The notes under the pieces were generated by a model. The model did not search any database, was not told the origin of the DNA, and worked only from the letters and a program-made list of their open reading frames with translations. From Flavobacterium potami (GTDB lineage: Bacteria > Bacteroidota > Bacteroidia > Flavobacteriales > Flavobacteriaceae), in the NCBI RefSeq assembly GCF_020026915.1, contig NZ_JAINUY010000005.1, positions 248,001 to 312,000 of the forward strand: a stretch of DNA of 64,000 nucleotides, written 5' to 3'. This document shows, piece by piece, positions 15,049 to 24,187 of the stretch (position 1 is its first letter; each line of letters starts with the position of its first letter). Both the position numbers and the translations under genes were made by a program.

Positions 15049-15072
15049 AAACAAATTAAATTCTTATTGAAT

Positions 15073-17262
15073 TTAAGACTTCACTAGTTTATCCTTTTTC
15101 ATTTTAGGAGAAACGTTATTACTTTTCACCAATCCTTTGGTTTGTAAATCATCCAAAACATTCAAAGCTTCTTCTACATAAACATCTTTAGATAAAGCTT
15201 GGTGCCATGCATCTCTTTTTTCTTTTAAAGCTGCATCGCTATTTGTTTCTGCTTCTTCATAAGGAAGTGATTTAAACACTAAATTGTTTTTATAGTCAGA
15301 AATTGGTTTGTATTTTTTTCCTTCGTTTTCAACTTGTTCCTGAGTTTCTTTAAAACTTTTAATATTCAGGCTATAAGTGTTTTCTTTATTTTTAACATCA
15401 ATCCATTTTGCATTGTCTTCAATCAATTTGAATTGAGCATTTTGAGCAATTCTGTTTTTACTGTTTAAAATCGCTTTATTAAAGTTTTCACTAGAAGTCC
15501 ACGTATTATAATCAGCTGGATCAATTTTGTCCCAAGGCATTGCGTTGTCGATATCTCTTTCTCCCATTTTTAGGTAAGCGTAACGATCTGGCATCACCAC
15601 ATCACTATGAACACCTTCTAACTGAGTCGAACCTCCATTAATTCTATAAAACTTTTGCCCTGTAATTTTCAGTGCTCCAAGATCTCCATAATTCGCATTA
15701 CGAACAAATTGATTTAAATCTAATACATTTTGCACGGTTCCTTTACCATAAGTTTGTTTACTTCCGATAATTACACCACGCTTATAATCTTGAATTGCAG
15801 CAGCTAGAATTTCAGATGCAGAAGCAGAGAAACTGTTTACCATAATTACCAACGGACCATCCCATTCGATTTTTTTATCTTTATCGTATAAAACTTCTTT
15901 CTTTTTACCAGCAGATTTTACCTGAACAATTGGTCCTTCTTCAATAAACAAACCAGCAATATCTACTACTGTAGAAAGAGATCCTCCACCATCATCACGT
16001 ACATCCAAAACAATACCGTTGATGTTTTCTTTTTTCAGTCTTTCTACTTCAAGAGCAATATCTTTTCCAGCATCACGTCCATCTTTATTTTCAAAATCGA
16101 TATAAAATTTAGGAAGATAAATCACTCCGTATTTTAAACCATTTTTCTCCACAATACTAGACTTTGCATACGTCTCTTCAATTTCAACAACATCACGAAT
16201 GATTGAAATTACTTTGATAGAACCGTCAACTTTTTTAACTGTCAGTTTAACCTCAGTTCCTTTATGTCCTTTAATTTTCTTCACCACATCGTCCAAACGC
16301 ATTCCGACAACATCAACTGGTTCTTCATTACCTTGTGCAACTTTCAGGATCAAATCTCCCGCTTCCAGTTGTTTTCCTTTCCATGCAGGACCTCCAGAAA
16401 TTAATTCATCAATTTGAGTGAAATCATTTTTCTTCGTCAAACGAGCTCCAATTCCTTCTAGTTTACCACTAATATTTACATCAAAACGGTCTTTTTCTTC
16501 AGGTGCAAAGTAACTTGTATGAGGATCAAAACGAGCCATAATAGAATTCAAATACACAGAAAACCAGTATTCTCTATTTAAATCTTTAATAACACTAAAG
16601 TTATCATCTAAAGATTTCAAAGAACTTTCGCGTGTTTCTTTTTCTAAAGCATCGAAAGTTTTTTCTTTATAAGCTGGATCTTTTTTCTTCTTTTCTTCTT
16701 CAATCTTTTGCTTTGTTACAAGAGAAGAAAGAGTCGACAACTTAATTTGTTTTCTCCATCTTTCATTGATTTCCGCTAAATTTTTTGCATACGGAATATT
16801 CTCATAATCAGCATTAAAAGTTTCATCAACATTATAATTAAATGGCTGAGCTAAAATGGTCTTATAACGTTTTTTACTTTCTTCCATACGCTTCATCAAT
16901 CTTGTGTAAGTAAGATTGAAAAACGTGATATCCTTGTTCAAAAACTGATCATCAAGCATTAATTCGTATTGCTTAAATTCATCAATATCAGACTGCAAGA
17001 AAAATCTTTTTGAAGGGTCTAATGCATCAATATAATCTTTAAAAATACCTTTAGAAAATTCGTCATTTATTTCTGCCGGACTATAATGCCCTTTTTCAAT
17101 AACAAATGCCAGTAATTCTAAAAGTGTCTTATCTCTGTTCGGATCCGGATCAGCATTTCTGTCGGCATTCATCTTAAATGCAAATAATGTCAACGACAAG
17201 CACAATACGGCTATGATTATTTTATAATTTCTTTTCATAAACTTTATAATAGCATTCATCAA
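15073..17262 (-). CDS. Carboxy-terminal processing protease (S41A, Prc/Tsp type)
   Basis: The 729-residue protein has an N-terminal hydrophobic segment (about 13-30, signal or anchor) and a helical N-terminal domain. A PDZ domain follows at about 268-345 (GIGARL, AGDLILKVAQGNE), then the S41 peptidase domain (IVLDVRDDGGGSL near 417-429). The Ser-Lys dyad is visible: SASASEI with Ser481 and TYGKGTVQ with Lys507. A Tsp-type C-terminal domain completes it. It cleaves periplasmic proteins from their C-termini in envelope quality control. An ATG at 17238 is a possible alternative start that gives a more usual signal peptide. It is divergent from surE. Confidence 0.93.
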   Translation of the reverse strand: MMNAIIKFMKRNYKIIIAVLCLSLTLFAFKMNADRNADPDPNRDKTLLELLAFVIEKGHYSPAEINDEFSKGIFKDYIDALDPSKRFFLQSDIDEFKQYELMLDDQFLNKDITFFNLTYTRLMKRMEESKKRYKTILAQPFNYNVDETFNADYENIPYAKNLAEINERWRKQIKLSTLSSLVTKQKIEEEKKKKDPAYKEKTFDALEKETRESSLKSLDDNFSVIKDLNREYWFSVYLNSIMARFDPHTSYFAPEEKDRFDVNISGKLEGIGARLTKKNDFTQIDELISGGPAWKGKQLEAGDLILKVAQGNEEPVDVVGMRLDDVVKKIKGHKGTEVKLTVKKVDGSIKVISIIRDVVEIEETYAKSSIVEKNGLKYGVIYLPKFYIDFENKDGRDAGKDIALEVERLKKENINGIVLDVRDDGGGSLSTVVDIAGLFIEEGPIVQVKSAGKKKEVLYDKDKKIEWDGPLVIMVNSFSASASEILAAAIQDYKRGVIIGSKQTYGKGTVQNVLDLNQFVRNANYGDLGALKITGQKFYRINGGSTQLEGVHSDVVMPDRYAYLKMGERDIDNAMPWDKIDPADYNTWTSSENFNKAILNSKNRIAQNAQFKLIEDNAKWIDVKNKENTYSLNIKSFKETQEQVENEGKKYKPISDYKNNLVFKSLPYEEAETNSDAALKEKRDAWHQALSKDVYVEEALNVLDDLQTKGLVKSNNVSPKMKKDKLVKS

Positions 17263-17418
17263 TTTTTTTATCTAAGTTACGTTAAAAACTATGCCACGAT
17301 AGCTAACGTCACGATAATTTTTTGTTAAAGATATAAAAATGTTTAATTCGTGAAAAAGTTCTTTAACTTAGTTGACAAATTTTACATTTTTTGTGACTTA
17401 TCTCGAAGAATCTGTCAT

Positions 17419-17426
17419 TACATTTG
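17419..17426 (+). promoter_or_regulatory. -7 box TACATTTG before surE
   Basis: A consensus TAnnTTTG lies 46 bases before the surE ATG. The nearest TTTG (17390-17393) is 25 bases upstream, longer than usual. Confidence 0.4.
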
Positions 17427-17472
17427 TTTTTAAATTCTTACAATTGTTAAAATTACACATAATATCCATAAA

Positions 17473-18252
17473 ATGAAAACCGAGAAACCTCTAATACTTG
17501 TCACTAATGACGATGGTATTTTAGCTCCTGGAATACGAGCATTAATTAGTGTCATGGAAACAATCGGCGATGTAATCGTTGTTGCTCCAGACAAACCTCA
17601 AAGCGCAATGGGTCATGCTATAACCATAAATAATACTTTATTCTTAGACAAAATTTCAAAAGAGAATGACAAAATTGCCGAATACAGTTGCTCAGGCACA
17701 CCTGTTGATTGCGTCAAGCTGGCTGTAAACGAAATTTTGAAACGCAAACCTGACTTATGCGTTTCGGGTATAAATCATGGTTCTAATTCTTCTATAAATG
17801 TAATTTACTCAGGAACAATGAGCGCAGCTGTAGAAGCCGGAATAGAAGGTATTCAGTCAATTGGTTTTTCGTTATTAGATTTTGATTGGAATGCCGATTT
17901 TGAGCAGATTAAATCTTTCGTAAAAAAAATCACTTTAGAAACTTTAGCCAACAAATTACCTCCTGGAGTAGTTTTAAATGTCAACTTCCCAAAATTAAAA
18001 GAATCTGAAATAAAAGGCATAAAAGTTTGTCGTCAAGCGAAAGCCTATTACGCACAGAAATTCGATAAAAGACAAACTCCTTTTGGGAAAGACTATTTCT
18101 GGCTTGCCGGAAAATTTGTCAATGAAGACAAAGGGGAAGATACCGATGAATGGGCTTTAGAAAACGGATATGTTTCTGTAGTTCCTGTACAATTTGATTT
18201 GACAGCACACCATTCCATTCAACAACTTAATACTTGGAAATTAAATGATTAA
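17473..18252 (+). CDS. surE: 5'/3'-nucleotidase SurE
   Basis: SurE hydrolyses nucleoside 5'- and 3'-monophosphates, and some members act on polyphosphate. The 259 residues carry the metal site LVTNDDGILAPGI (Asn12, Asp13, Asp14), VVAPDKPQSAMGHAIT, CSGTPVDCVKLA and SGINHGSNSSINVIYSGTM, all characteristic of the family. The protein is cytoplasmic, with no signal peptide. Its stop overlaps the start of the next small membrane-protein gene by 8 bases, and lpxB follows, so the group is probably one operon. Confidence 0.96.
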   Translation: MKTEKPLILVTNDDGILAPGIRALISVMETIGDVIVVAPDKPQSAMGHAITINNTLFLDKISKENDKIAEYSCSGTPVDCVKLAVNEILKRKPDLCVSGINHGSNSSINVIYSGTMSAAVEAGIEGIQSIGFSLLDFDWNADFEQIKSFVKKITLETLANKLPPGVVLNVNFPKLKESEIKGIKVCRQAKAYYAQKFDKRQTPFGKDYFWLAGKFVNEDKGEDTDEWALENGYVSVVPVQFDLTAHHSIQQLNTWKLND

Positions 18253-18514
18253 AGAAGTAGCAATCGGTTTTACAATCGGAATTTTCACAGCGCTTTTAGG
18301 AAGTTATTTATTTATCACTTTCTTTACCACATTTGATATTTCGTCAGGAATTCGAATGATTAAAGAATATGGCTATCTTGGAAAAATCATTACTTTAGGA
18401 ACACTTTTGGATCTTGGTGTTTTTACAATTTTATTAAAACGAAATAAAGAATTCATGGCTCGCGGTGTAATTTTAGCCGTGATTGTACTCGCAATTTCTA
18501 CATTAATTGTTTAA
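18245..18514 (+). CDS. Small membrane protein, three predicted TM segments
   Basis: I do not recognise a named family. The 89 residues contain three hydrophobic stretches (about 5-27, 46-62 and 72-88) joined by short charged loops (RMIKEYGY, KRNKEFMARG). Translation is probably coupled to surE through the 8-base overlap. A position between surE and lpxB suggests co-transcription, not a known shared function. Confidence 0.7.
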   Translation: MIKEVAIGFTIGIFTALLGSYLFITFFTTFDISSGIRMIKEYGYLGKIITLGTLLDLGVFTILLKRNKEFMARGVILAVIVLAISTLIV

Positions 18515-18519
18515 AATCT

Positions 18520-18527
18520 TATCTTTG
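18520..18527 (+). promoter_or_regulatory. -7 box TATCTTTG before lpxB
   Basis: A consensus TAnnTTTG lies 53 bases before the lpxB ATG, but no TTG is at the proper distance upstream. CCGTTTTTACGG (18536-18547) forms a small hairpin in the leader. Confidence 0.4.
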
Positions 18528-18580
18528 CTAACATCCCGTTTTTACGGAATTACAACTTAGCACATTTCAAAAAAACCATT

Positions 18581-19702
18581 ATGAAATATTACATAATTGC
18601 AGGTGAAGCCTCTGGAGATTTACACGGTTCAAACTTAATGAAAGCCTTATATGTTGAAGATCCTGAAGCCGAAATCAGATTTTGGGGAGGCGATTTAATG
18701 CAAAAAGTAGGCGGAACTTTGGTGAAACACTATCGTGAATTGGCTTTTATGGGCTTTATTGAAGTTGTTTTTAATTTGAAAACCATTTTAAACAACATCA
18801 AAATCTGCAAAAAAGACATTTCTGAATTTCAGCCTGACGTTATAATTTTTATAGATTATCCGGGTTTTAATATGCGAATTGCAAAATGGGCAAAAGCATT
18901 AAATTATAAAACTCATTATTATATTTCGCCGCAAATTTGGGCATGGAAAGAAAATCGAATCAATGCAATCAAACAAGATGTCGACAAGATGTTTGTTATT
19001 TTGCCTTTTGAGAAAAGTTTTTATGAAGACAAACATAAATTCCCTGTTGATTTTGTCGGGCACCCTTTAATTGATGCTATCCAAAATCAGCCTCCTTTTG
19101 ATGAAGCTTTATTTAGAAAAGAAAATAATTTAGGCGAAAAACCAATTATTGCCGTTTTACCAGGAAGCCGTAAACAAGAAATCACCAAAATGCTCAGCGT
19201 GATGCTCAGCGTTGTTGATGATTTTCAAGATTACGAATTTGTAATCGCGGGCGCGCCAAGTCAGGATTATGACTTTTATCAACAATTCTTAAAAAACAAA
19301 AACATTGCATTTGTTTCGAACAAAACATACAATTTATTGCGTTCTTCGACAGCAGCGCTGGTAACTTCTGGAACTGCTACGCTTGAAACTGCACTTTTTA
19401 AAGTGCCCGAAGTTGTCTGCTATAAAGGAAGCGAAGTATCCTATCAAATTGCAAAACGTATTATTACTTTAAAATACATTTCTCTTGTAAATCTAATTAT
19501 GGATCAAGAAGTAGTAACAGAATTAATTCAGGGAGATTGTAACAAAAAACGAATTAAAGAAGAGCTTCAAAAATTATTAGAGCCTAATCATCGCAATAAA
19601 GTGTTGCATAATTACGATATATTAGAACAAAAATTAGGCGGAGTTGGAGCCAGCAAAAATACTGCAAAACTCATTGTTGCCGATTTGAAACAAAATAATT
19701 AA
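18581..19702 (+). CDS. lpxB: Lipid-A-disaccharide synthase
   Basis: LpxB joins lipid X to UDP-2,3-diacylglucosamine to make the lipid A disaccharide, at the inner face of the cytoplasmic membrane. The 373 residues show the family start YIIAGEASGDLHGS, the conserved HYYISPQIWAWKENRI segment near 112-127, PGSRKQEI near 193, and SGTATLETAL near 262 in the nucleotide-sugar binding half. The length is typical. The stop is directly abutted by the NlpC/P60 gene, so they are co-transcribed. Confidence 0.96.
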   Translation: MKYYIIAGEASGDLHGSNLMKALYVEDPEAEIRFWGGDLMQKVGGTLVKHYRELAFMGFIEVVFNLKTILNNIKICKKDISEFQPDVIIFIDYPGFNMRIAKWAKALNYKTHYYISPQIWAWKENRINAIKQDVDKMFVILPFEKSFYEDKHKFPVDFVGHPLIDAIQNQPPFDEALFRKENNLGEKPIIAVLPGSRKQEITKMLSVMLSVVDDFQDYEFVIAGAPSQDYDFYQQFLKNKNIAFVSNKTYNLLRSSTAALVTSGTATLETALFKVPEVVCYKGSEVSYQIAKRIITLKYISLVNLIMDQEVVTELIQGDCNKKRIKEELQKLLEPNHRNKVLHNYDILEQKLGGVGASKNTAKLIVADLKQNN

Positions 19703-20206
19703 TTGATTTTGAAAAGAATAATCCTTTTTCTGCTTTTGGCAATTGCTTTTACTTCTTGTAAATCGACTTCAACAGCGGTATCAAAAAGCAGCACAAAAAA
19801 CGAATCTAAAAGAGAAAATAAAGCTCTAGTTAACAATCTTATCGAAAAAGCAACCGATAACATTGGGGTGCGCTACAAAGCTGGAGGAACTACAAAAAGT
19901 GGTTTTGACTGTTCTGGACTCGTTTACACCACTTTTGAAAGCGAAAACATCACGCTTCCAAGAAGTTCTTACGATCAGGCAAAAATTGGGAAAGTTATTC
20001 CGTTAAACGATGCCCGAAAAGGTGATTTGATTTTCTTTAAAACCAATAAAAGCAGGCAAATTAATCATGTAGGACTCATAACAGAGGTCAATTCTGATGA
20101 AATAAAATTTGTTCATTCTTCTACTTCCAAAGGTGTTATTATTTCTTCTACCAAAGAAACTTATTATAAAAATGCTTTCGAACAGGTAAATCGAATTCTT
20201 CCCTAG
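19703..20206 (+). CDS. NlpC/P60 (C40) family peptidoglycan hydrolase, lipoprotein
   Basis: The 167-residue protein begins with a lipoprotein signal (AIAFTSCKS). The catalytic domain shows the C40 triad context: GFDCSGLVY (Cys near 70), INHVGLIT (His near 121) and FVHSST (His near 137). These enzymes cut the D-Glu to diamino-acid bond of peptidoglycan stem peptides in the periplasm. No ATG is available; translation must use the TTG at 19703, directly after the lpxB stop, or the TTG at 19709. A short intergenic stretch separates it from comEC. Confidence 0.9.
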   Translation: MILKRIILFLLLAIAFTSCKSTSTAVSKSSTKNESKRENKALVNNLIEKATDNIGVRYKAGGTTKSGFDCSGLVYTTFESENITLPRSSYDQAKIGKVIPLNDARKGDLIFFKTNKSRQINHVGLITEVNSDEIKFVHSSTSKGVIISSTKETYYKNAFEQVNRILP

Positions 20207-20256
20207 CAAATTATTTTTTTATTATTTTTCTTACAAATATTTAATACTTTTAAGCC

Positions 20257-22293
20257 ATGAAAGTATTAGATTTTCCGTTAGTTAAAATTACAGTTGCGTT
20301 TATTCTTGGTATAATTACTTCTTATTACACCGATTTTCCCTTATGGACAATAATACTGTTGTTGTTGTTGTTTGTATTAGTTTCATTCTCCTTTTCTTAT
20401 TTCTGGAATTTAAAGCATCACAGAAAATATATTCCATTTGGAATTTCAGTTTATTTACTTGCCTATTTTATTGGCTTTCTAACCTTAATAAGTCATACCG
20501 AAAATCTTCAAAAAACCAATTATACGCATTGTAAATCTGCATTTGAAAAGAAGCAGAATATCATTTTAATTTTAAGAGAAAAACTAAAAGGTAATGATTA
20601 CAGCGATCGTTTTATTGGTCATATTAAATCTATTTCCGGCAAGCGTTATGCTGGCAAAATAATCGTAAACATTCAAAAAGACAGCAGTGCAAACCATTTA
20701 ATAAATGGGAATACTATAAAAATCAAAACTGTTTTACAACGCAATCAATCTAGCAAAAACCCTAACCAATTTGATTACAGTAAATATTTGGCCGATAAAC
20801 AGATTTATGCCCAAATTTATTGCCAGAAAAAAGAAATATTAGTTAGCAAAACCATTACAAAAGACATTTGGTATTATTGCGCCAAATTGCATTCTAGAAT
20901 TATTTCAAATCTGGAAAAATCAAAATTCAGCAAAGAAGAAATGAATGTTGCCCTTGCACTGATTTTAGTACAGCAACAAGAAATTTCACAGGATATTATT
21001 CAGGATTATCAATATTCTGGAGCAACACATATTTTATCGGTTTCGGGTCTGCATGTTGGCTTTATAATGTTGTTTATCACTTTTATTCTAAAACCCATTC
21101 CGAATACTAAAAAAGGTTCATTTTTAAAACTTGTTTCAATATTAATTTCTTTAGCCGGATTTGCTATTATTTCAGGCCTATCGCCATCCGTTTTGCGATC
21201 TGTTGTTATGTTTTCTTTTATTGCAATTGGAAATCATTTAAGAAGAAATGGCAATATTTATCACACTTTATTGATCTCCATTCTTTTAATTTTATTGTTT
21301 GAACCCTACTTTTTATTTGATGTTGGGTTTCAATTAAGTTATTTGGCATTGTTTTTTATTCTCTGGTTGCACCCTCTTTTAAAGAACATTTACAATCCGA
21401 GAAACAAACTAATCCGCTATGTTTGGGAAGCACTGACCGTTTCATTTGCCGCACAAATTGGAACTTTGCCTTTGTGCCTTTATTATTTCCATCAGTTCCC
21501 AGGTTTATTTTTTGTTACCAACATCATTATTCTTCCAGTTTTATCATTTATAATGATAGCTGGAATAGTCGTAATGTTAATTGCCATTTTTACAAACCCT
21601 CCTTTGTTCATAACAATGATTTTCGAGAAAAGCATTTATCTTTTAAATTTAATGATACATGTCGTCGCTTCTGTAGATTCATTTGTTATTCGAAATATCA
21701 GTTTTAATTTTTATTACTTAATAACCTTTTATGTTTTAATAACGGGAACAATTATCTGGCTCAAAAAACCAAATTATACAAAGTCAATATTGGTTTTATG
21801 CTCGCTAATTTTAGTACAGCTTTCTTTTATTCTAACTAAAATTCAGAGCGAAAGAGAAAAAGAATTCATCATTTATAATGAAAAAGACAATACGTTGATT
21901 TCTGAACGCATCGGAAAGCATATTATAGTTTATTCGAGAGATACGGTATTCGCAAAAAATCAGAATAATAGGGCTATAAGTTCGTATCTGGTTGGAAATT
22001 CAATTTCTTTAAGTAAAGTTATGCCAATAAAAAATCTGATGTATTTTAAAAACACCAAAATACTTCTAATAGATAGTTCTGGGGTTTACCCATCCAATTT
22101 ATCACCAGACATTTTGATGCTAAGTCAATCACCCAAAATAAATTTAGACAGATTACTAAAAGATATTCATCCAAAACTGATAATTGCAGACGGATCAAAT
22201 TCCTACTCCATTCAAAAATATTGGAAAGAAAGTTGTTTGAAAAAAAATATCCCTTTTCATTCAACGAAAGAAAAGGGATATTTTAAATTGTAA
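20257..22293 (+). CDS. ComEC/Rec2-family competence membrane protein
   Basis: The 678-residue polytopic protein has N-terminal membrane segments and an OB-like DUF4131 region. The Competence domain follows, with the hallmark HILSVSGLHVGFIM near 257-270 and about eight further TM helices (SGLSPSVLRSVVMFS, FDVGFQLSYLALFF). It would form the inner-membrane channel for single-stranded DNA in natural transformation. The C-terminal soluble part (about 535-678) lacks the HxHxDH metal-binding motif of the metallo-beta-lactamase domain found in long ComEC proteins. The last 17 codons form a perfect hairpin that acts as a terminator. Confidence 0.9.
   Translation: MKVLDFPLVKITVAFILGIITSYYTDFPLWTIILLLLLFVLVSFSFSYFWNLKHHRKYIPFGISVYLLAYFIGFLTLISHTENLQKTNYTHCKSAFEKKQNIILILREKLKGNDYSDRFIGHIKSISGKRYAGKIIVNIQKDSSANHLINGNTIKIKTVLQRNQSSKNPNQFDYSKYLADKQIYAQIYCQKKEILVSKTITKDIWYYCAKLHSRIISNLEKSKFSKEEMNVALALILVQQQEISQDIIQDYQYSGATHILSVSGLHVGFIMLFITFILKPIPNTKKGSFLKLVSILISLAGFAIISGLSPSVLRSVVMFSFIAIGNHLRRNGNIYHTLLISILLILLFEPYFLFDVGFQLSYLALFFILWLHPLLKNIYNPRNKLIRYVWEALTVSFAAQIGTLPLCLYYFHQFPGLFFVTNIIILPVLSFIMIAGIVVMLIAIFTNPPLFITMIFEKSIYLLNLMIHVVASVDSFVIRNISFNFYYLITFYVLITGTIIWLKKPNYTKSILVLCSLILVQLSFILTKIQSEREKEFIIYNEKDNTLISERIGKHIIVYSRDTVFAKNQNNRAISSYLVGNSISLSKVMPIKNLMYFKNTKILLIDSSGVYPSNLSPDILMLSQSPKINLDRLLKDIHPKLIIADGSNSYSIQKYWKESCLKKNIPFHSTKEKGYFKL
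22244..22284. terminator. Bidirectional terminator inside the 3' end of comEC
   Basis: AAAATATCCCTTTTC (22244-22258) and GAAAAGGGATATTTT (22270-22284) form a perfect 15-bp stem with an 11-base loop. It precedes the comEC stop (22291-22293) and lies just beyond the end of the convergent minus-strand gene. Confidence 0.75.
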
Positions 22294-22296
22294 TTT

Positions 22297-22746
22297 CTAT
22301 TCTTTATACATAATCGAATTGCATTCAGATATCCAAGATTTGATTCCACTTAAATTATCCGACATTAAACCCAATTTATTAAAACTGGTTTTACCTTTCC
22401 TCAGATATACTTCAGTAATACAGACTTGTGGAATTCTTTCAACTCCAAAAGCATTTTTTAATCGCAGTGTCTGTTCTTTTATTACTTCAGAAACTGTCGG
22501 ATCAGAAAGATCAAGTTTTACAAGAACAACATTTTTACGAGCCCAGTCTTCAAAGTCACGGGTAGCAAAAATTTCATTTTGAAATTTCTGTCCAACACCT
22601 TGACCTGTGAAAAAAATAAACAATGGTTTTCTTTGTTCTGAACTTACAGTAACAGCATCATTAATATCAGTTCGCCAAATTAAACCTTGAGCGTTTGCCA
22701 AAAGCGAGCTCAAAAAGAGGGTTAAAATTAGTAGTTTTCGGAACAT
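22297..22746 (-). CDS. Exported thioredoxin-fold protein lacking CxxC (paralogue 1)
   Basis: The 149-residue product has a signal peptide (RKLLILTLFLSSLLANAQ) and aligns throughout with the two genes upstream of it. At the place of the active site of paralogue 3 it reads FFTGQGVGQKFQNEIF: three residues shorter and without either cysteine. The cis-Pro region is kept (GVERIPQVCI). Without CxxC it cannot act as a dithiol oxidoreductase; a binding or chaperone-like role is possible. It has its own terminator within comEC and is separated from paralogue 2 by a terminator. Confidence 0.8.
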   Translation of the reverse strand: MFRKLLILTLFLSSLLANAQGLIWRTDINDAVTVSSEQRKPLFIFFTGQGVGQKFQNEIFATRDFEDWARKNVVLVKLDLSDPTVSEVIKEQTLRLKNAFGVERIPQVCITEVYLRKGKTSFNKLGLMSDNLSGIKSWISECNSIMYKE

Positions 22747-22937
22747 AAAATTTGGGTTTTGGTTAAGTTAATGCAACTAAAATAATATAAAAACTAAATC
22801 AAACTAATAATTTAACTAATTAAAAATGTTCATTTAATAATTAAAATCACATTAACAATAAACTCATAATATTTTAATGATTGTTTAAAAAAAAATCGAA
22901 TAAAAAATCAAATTCTCTGCTCTGCATTTTTCCGATA

Positions 22938-22975
22938 AAAAAAAATACCTCCAAGTTAAACCGGGAGGTATCAAA
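22938..22975 (-). terminator. Terminator of thioredoxin-fold paralogue 2
   Basis: ATACCTCC (22945-22952) pairs with GGAGGTAT (22964-22971). On the minus strand a run of T follows. It lies in a 262-base gap that holds no gene. Confidence 0.75.
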
Positions 22976-23008
22976 AAAAAATTAAAATAAAAGTTGAAAT
23001 GAAAATTT

Positions 23009-23458
23009 TTATTCAGGCGGATGTAAAATCGTATTCGATTCTGCTATCCAGGCTTTTGCCCCACCAGGTTTATAGGCGATTTTTCCTAGGGCACTGAATG
23101 TTGTTTTGTTTTTTCTCACTGATGCCATTGCGAAGCAAACTTCTGGCAGATCTTCAACACCAAATGCATTTTTCAACTTTACATTTTGTTCGCGATCACT
23201 ATCAGAAGCGTTAATGTCTGACAAATCTAATTTTACTAAGACCACGTTATCACGCGACCATACAGCAAAATCAGGAGTTTTAAAAATTTCGTTTTGAAGA
23301 TTTTCTGGTACACCTGAGGCAGTGAATAAAATCAACATTGGTTTTCTTTGTTCATTACTTATTGCAATTGCGTCTGTCATGTTAGTTCGCCATGCTAAAG
23401 TTTGCGCTTGCATAAAAAATGAACCCAAAAAAAACAGTAGGAGTAGTTTTTTGGTCAT
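23009..23458 (-). CDS. Exported thioredoxin-fold protein lacking CxxC (paralogue 2)
   Basis: The product has 149 residues with a signal peptide (KKLLLLFFLGSFFMQAQ). It shares with paralogue 1 the same three-residue shortening at the active site (LFTASGVPENLQNEIF), and the stretch VVLVKLDLSD and cis-Pro segment GVEDLPEVCF are kept. The identical gap in both copies implies that the cysteines were lost once, before duplication. The reading frame is intact, with no stop or frameshift, so the gene is probably functional. A hairpin follows it and another precedes it, so it is transcribed on its own. Confidence 0.8.
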   Translation of the reverse strand: MTKKLLLLFFLGSFFMQAQTLAWRTNMTDAIAISNEQRKPMLILFTASGVPENLQNEIFKTPDFAVWSRDNVVLVKLDLSDINASDSDREQNVKLKNAFGVEDLPEVCFAMASVRKNKTTFSALGKIAYKPGGAKAWIAESNTILHPPE

Positions 23459-23617
23459 ATGAATTGGTTTTGGTTAGATTAGCGAAACGAAATTAACATT
23501 ATATTTTAATTATCCAATTTTTATTAGCACAAAAAATACATTATATGTTTTTTTACTAACAATAAAATATAAAAATCATAAATTAGCCATAAAAAGCTAA
23601 AAAAATTCTTACCAACA

Positions 23618-23652
23618 AAAAAAGCCTCTCACATATTGTGAGAGGCTTTTGT
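23618..23652 (-). terminator. Terminator of the peptide transporter/thioredoxin operon
   Basis: AAAAGCCTCTCACA (23620-23633) and TGTGAGAGGCTTTT (23637-23650) form a perfect 14-bp stem with a 3-base loop. On the minus strand it is followed by a T run. Confidence 0.85.
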
Positions 23653-23671
23653 CTATTTTTTAAGATCTAAT

Positions 23672-24139
23672 TTAAGATTTTTTCGGATGTACAATTTCTT
23701 CTGCCACCGTCAACCATGCAGATGGTCCACCGGCAACATATCCTGTTTTACCAAGACCTTTAAAATTAACCCTTCCATCTTTTGTTTCTGCACTGGTGAA
23801 GAAAATAGTTGGAAAACCCTGAATACCAAAAGCTTGCTGCAGTTGATTGTTCTGATTTTTAAGTTCTGGCGTTTGAGCAACAGCTCGTGGGTAATCTAGT
23901 TCTACTAAAACCACATTTGTCGCTGCCCATTTTTTAAATTCCTCTGTTTTTAGAACTTCATTTTGCAAACGAATACACCATCCGCACCAATCACTTCCTG
24001 TAAAGAACATTAACATTGGTTTCTGTTCTTTATTACTTATCGTAATCGCCTCGGTAACATCTGTGTACCATTTCAATTCTTGCGCCTGAAGATTCATTGC
24101 GCTAATTAAAAACAAAGCAATAAATACTATTTTTTTCAT
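23672..24139 (-). CDS. Exported thioredoxin-like protein with CGWC (paralogue 3)
   Basis: The 155-residue product has a signal peptide (about 1-20) and a thioredoxin fold of the DUF255/thioredoxin_7 kind. The active site is SDWCGWCIRLQNE with Cys52 and Cys55; the cis-Pro is in FGIQGFPTIFF (Pro110). In the periplasm it would reduce or isomerise disulfides. It lies 48 bases after the 25672-24188 peptide transporter and is probably co-transcribed with it. Two downstream paralogues lack the cysteines. Confidence 0.9.
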   Translation of the reverse strand: MKKIVFIALFLISAMNLQAQELKWYTDVTEAITISNKEQKPMLMFFTGSDWCGWCIRLQNEVLKTEEFKKWAATNVVLVELDYPRAVAQTPELKNQNNQLQQAFGIQGFPTIFFTSAETKDGRVNFKGLGKTGYVAGGPSAWLTVAEEIVHPKKS

Positions 24140-24187
24140 TTGGGAGAAATTTTTAGCAAATTTATGTAAAAACTAATTACAATATAA

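Noticed and set aside
22297..23458. Cysteine-less thioredoxin genes as pseudogenes
   Set aside because: Both frames are intact from signal peptide to stop and keep the cis-Pro segment; the shared deletion is a multiple of three.
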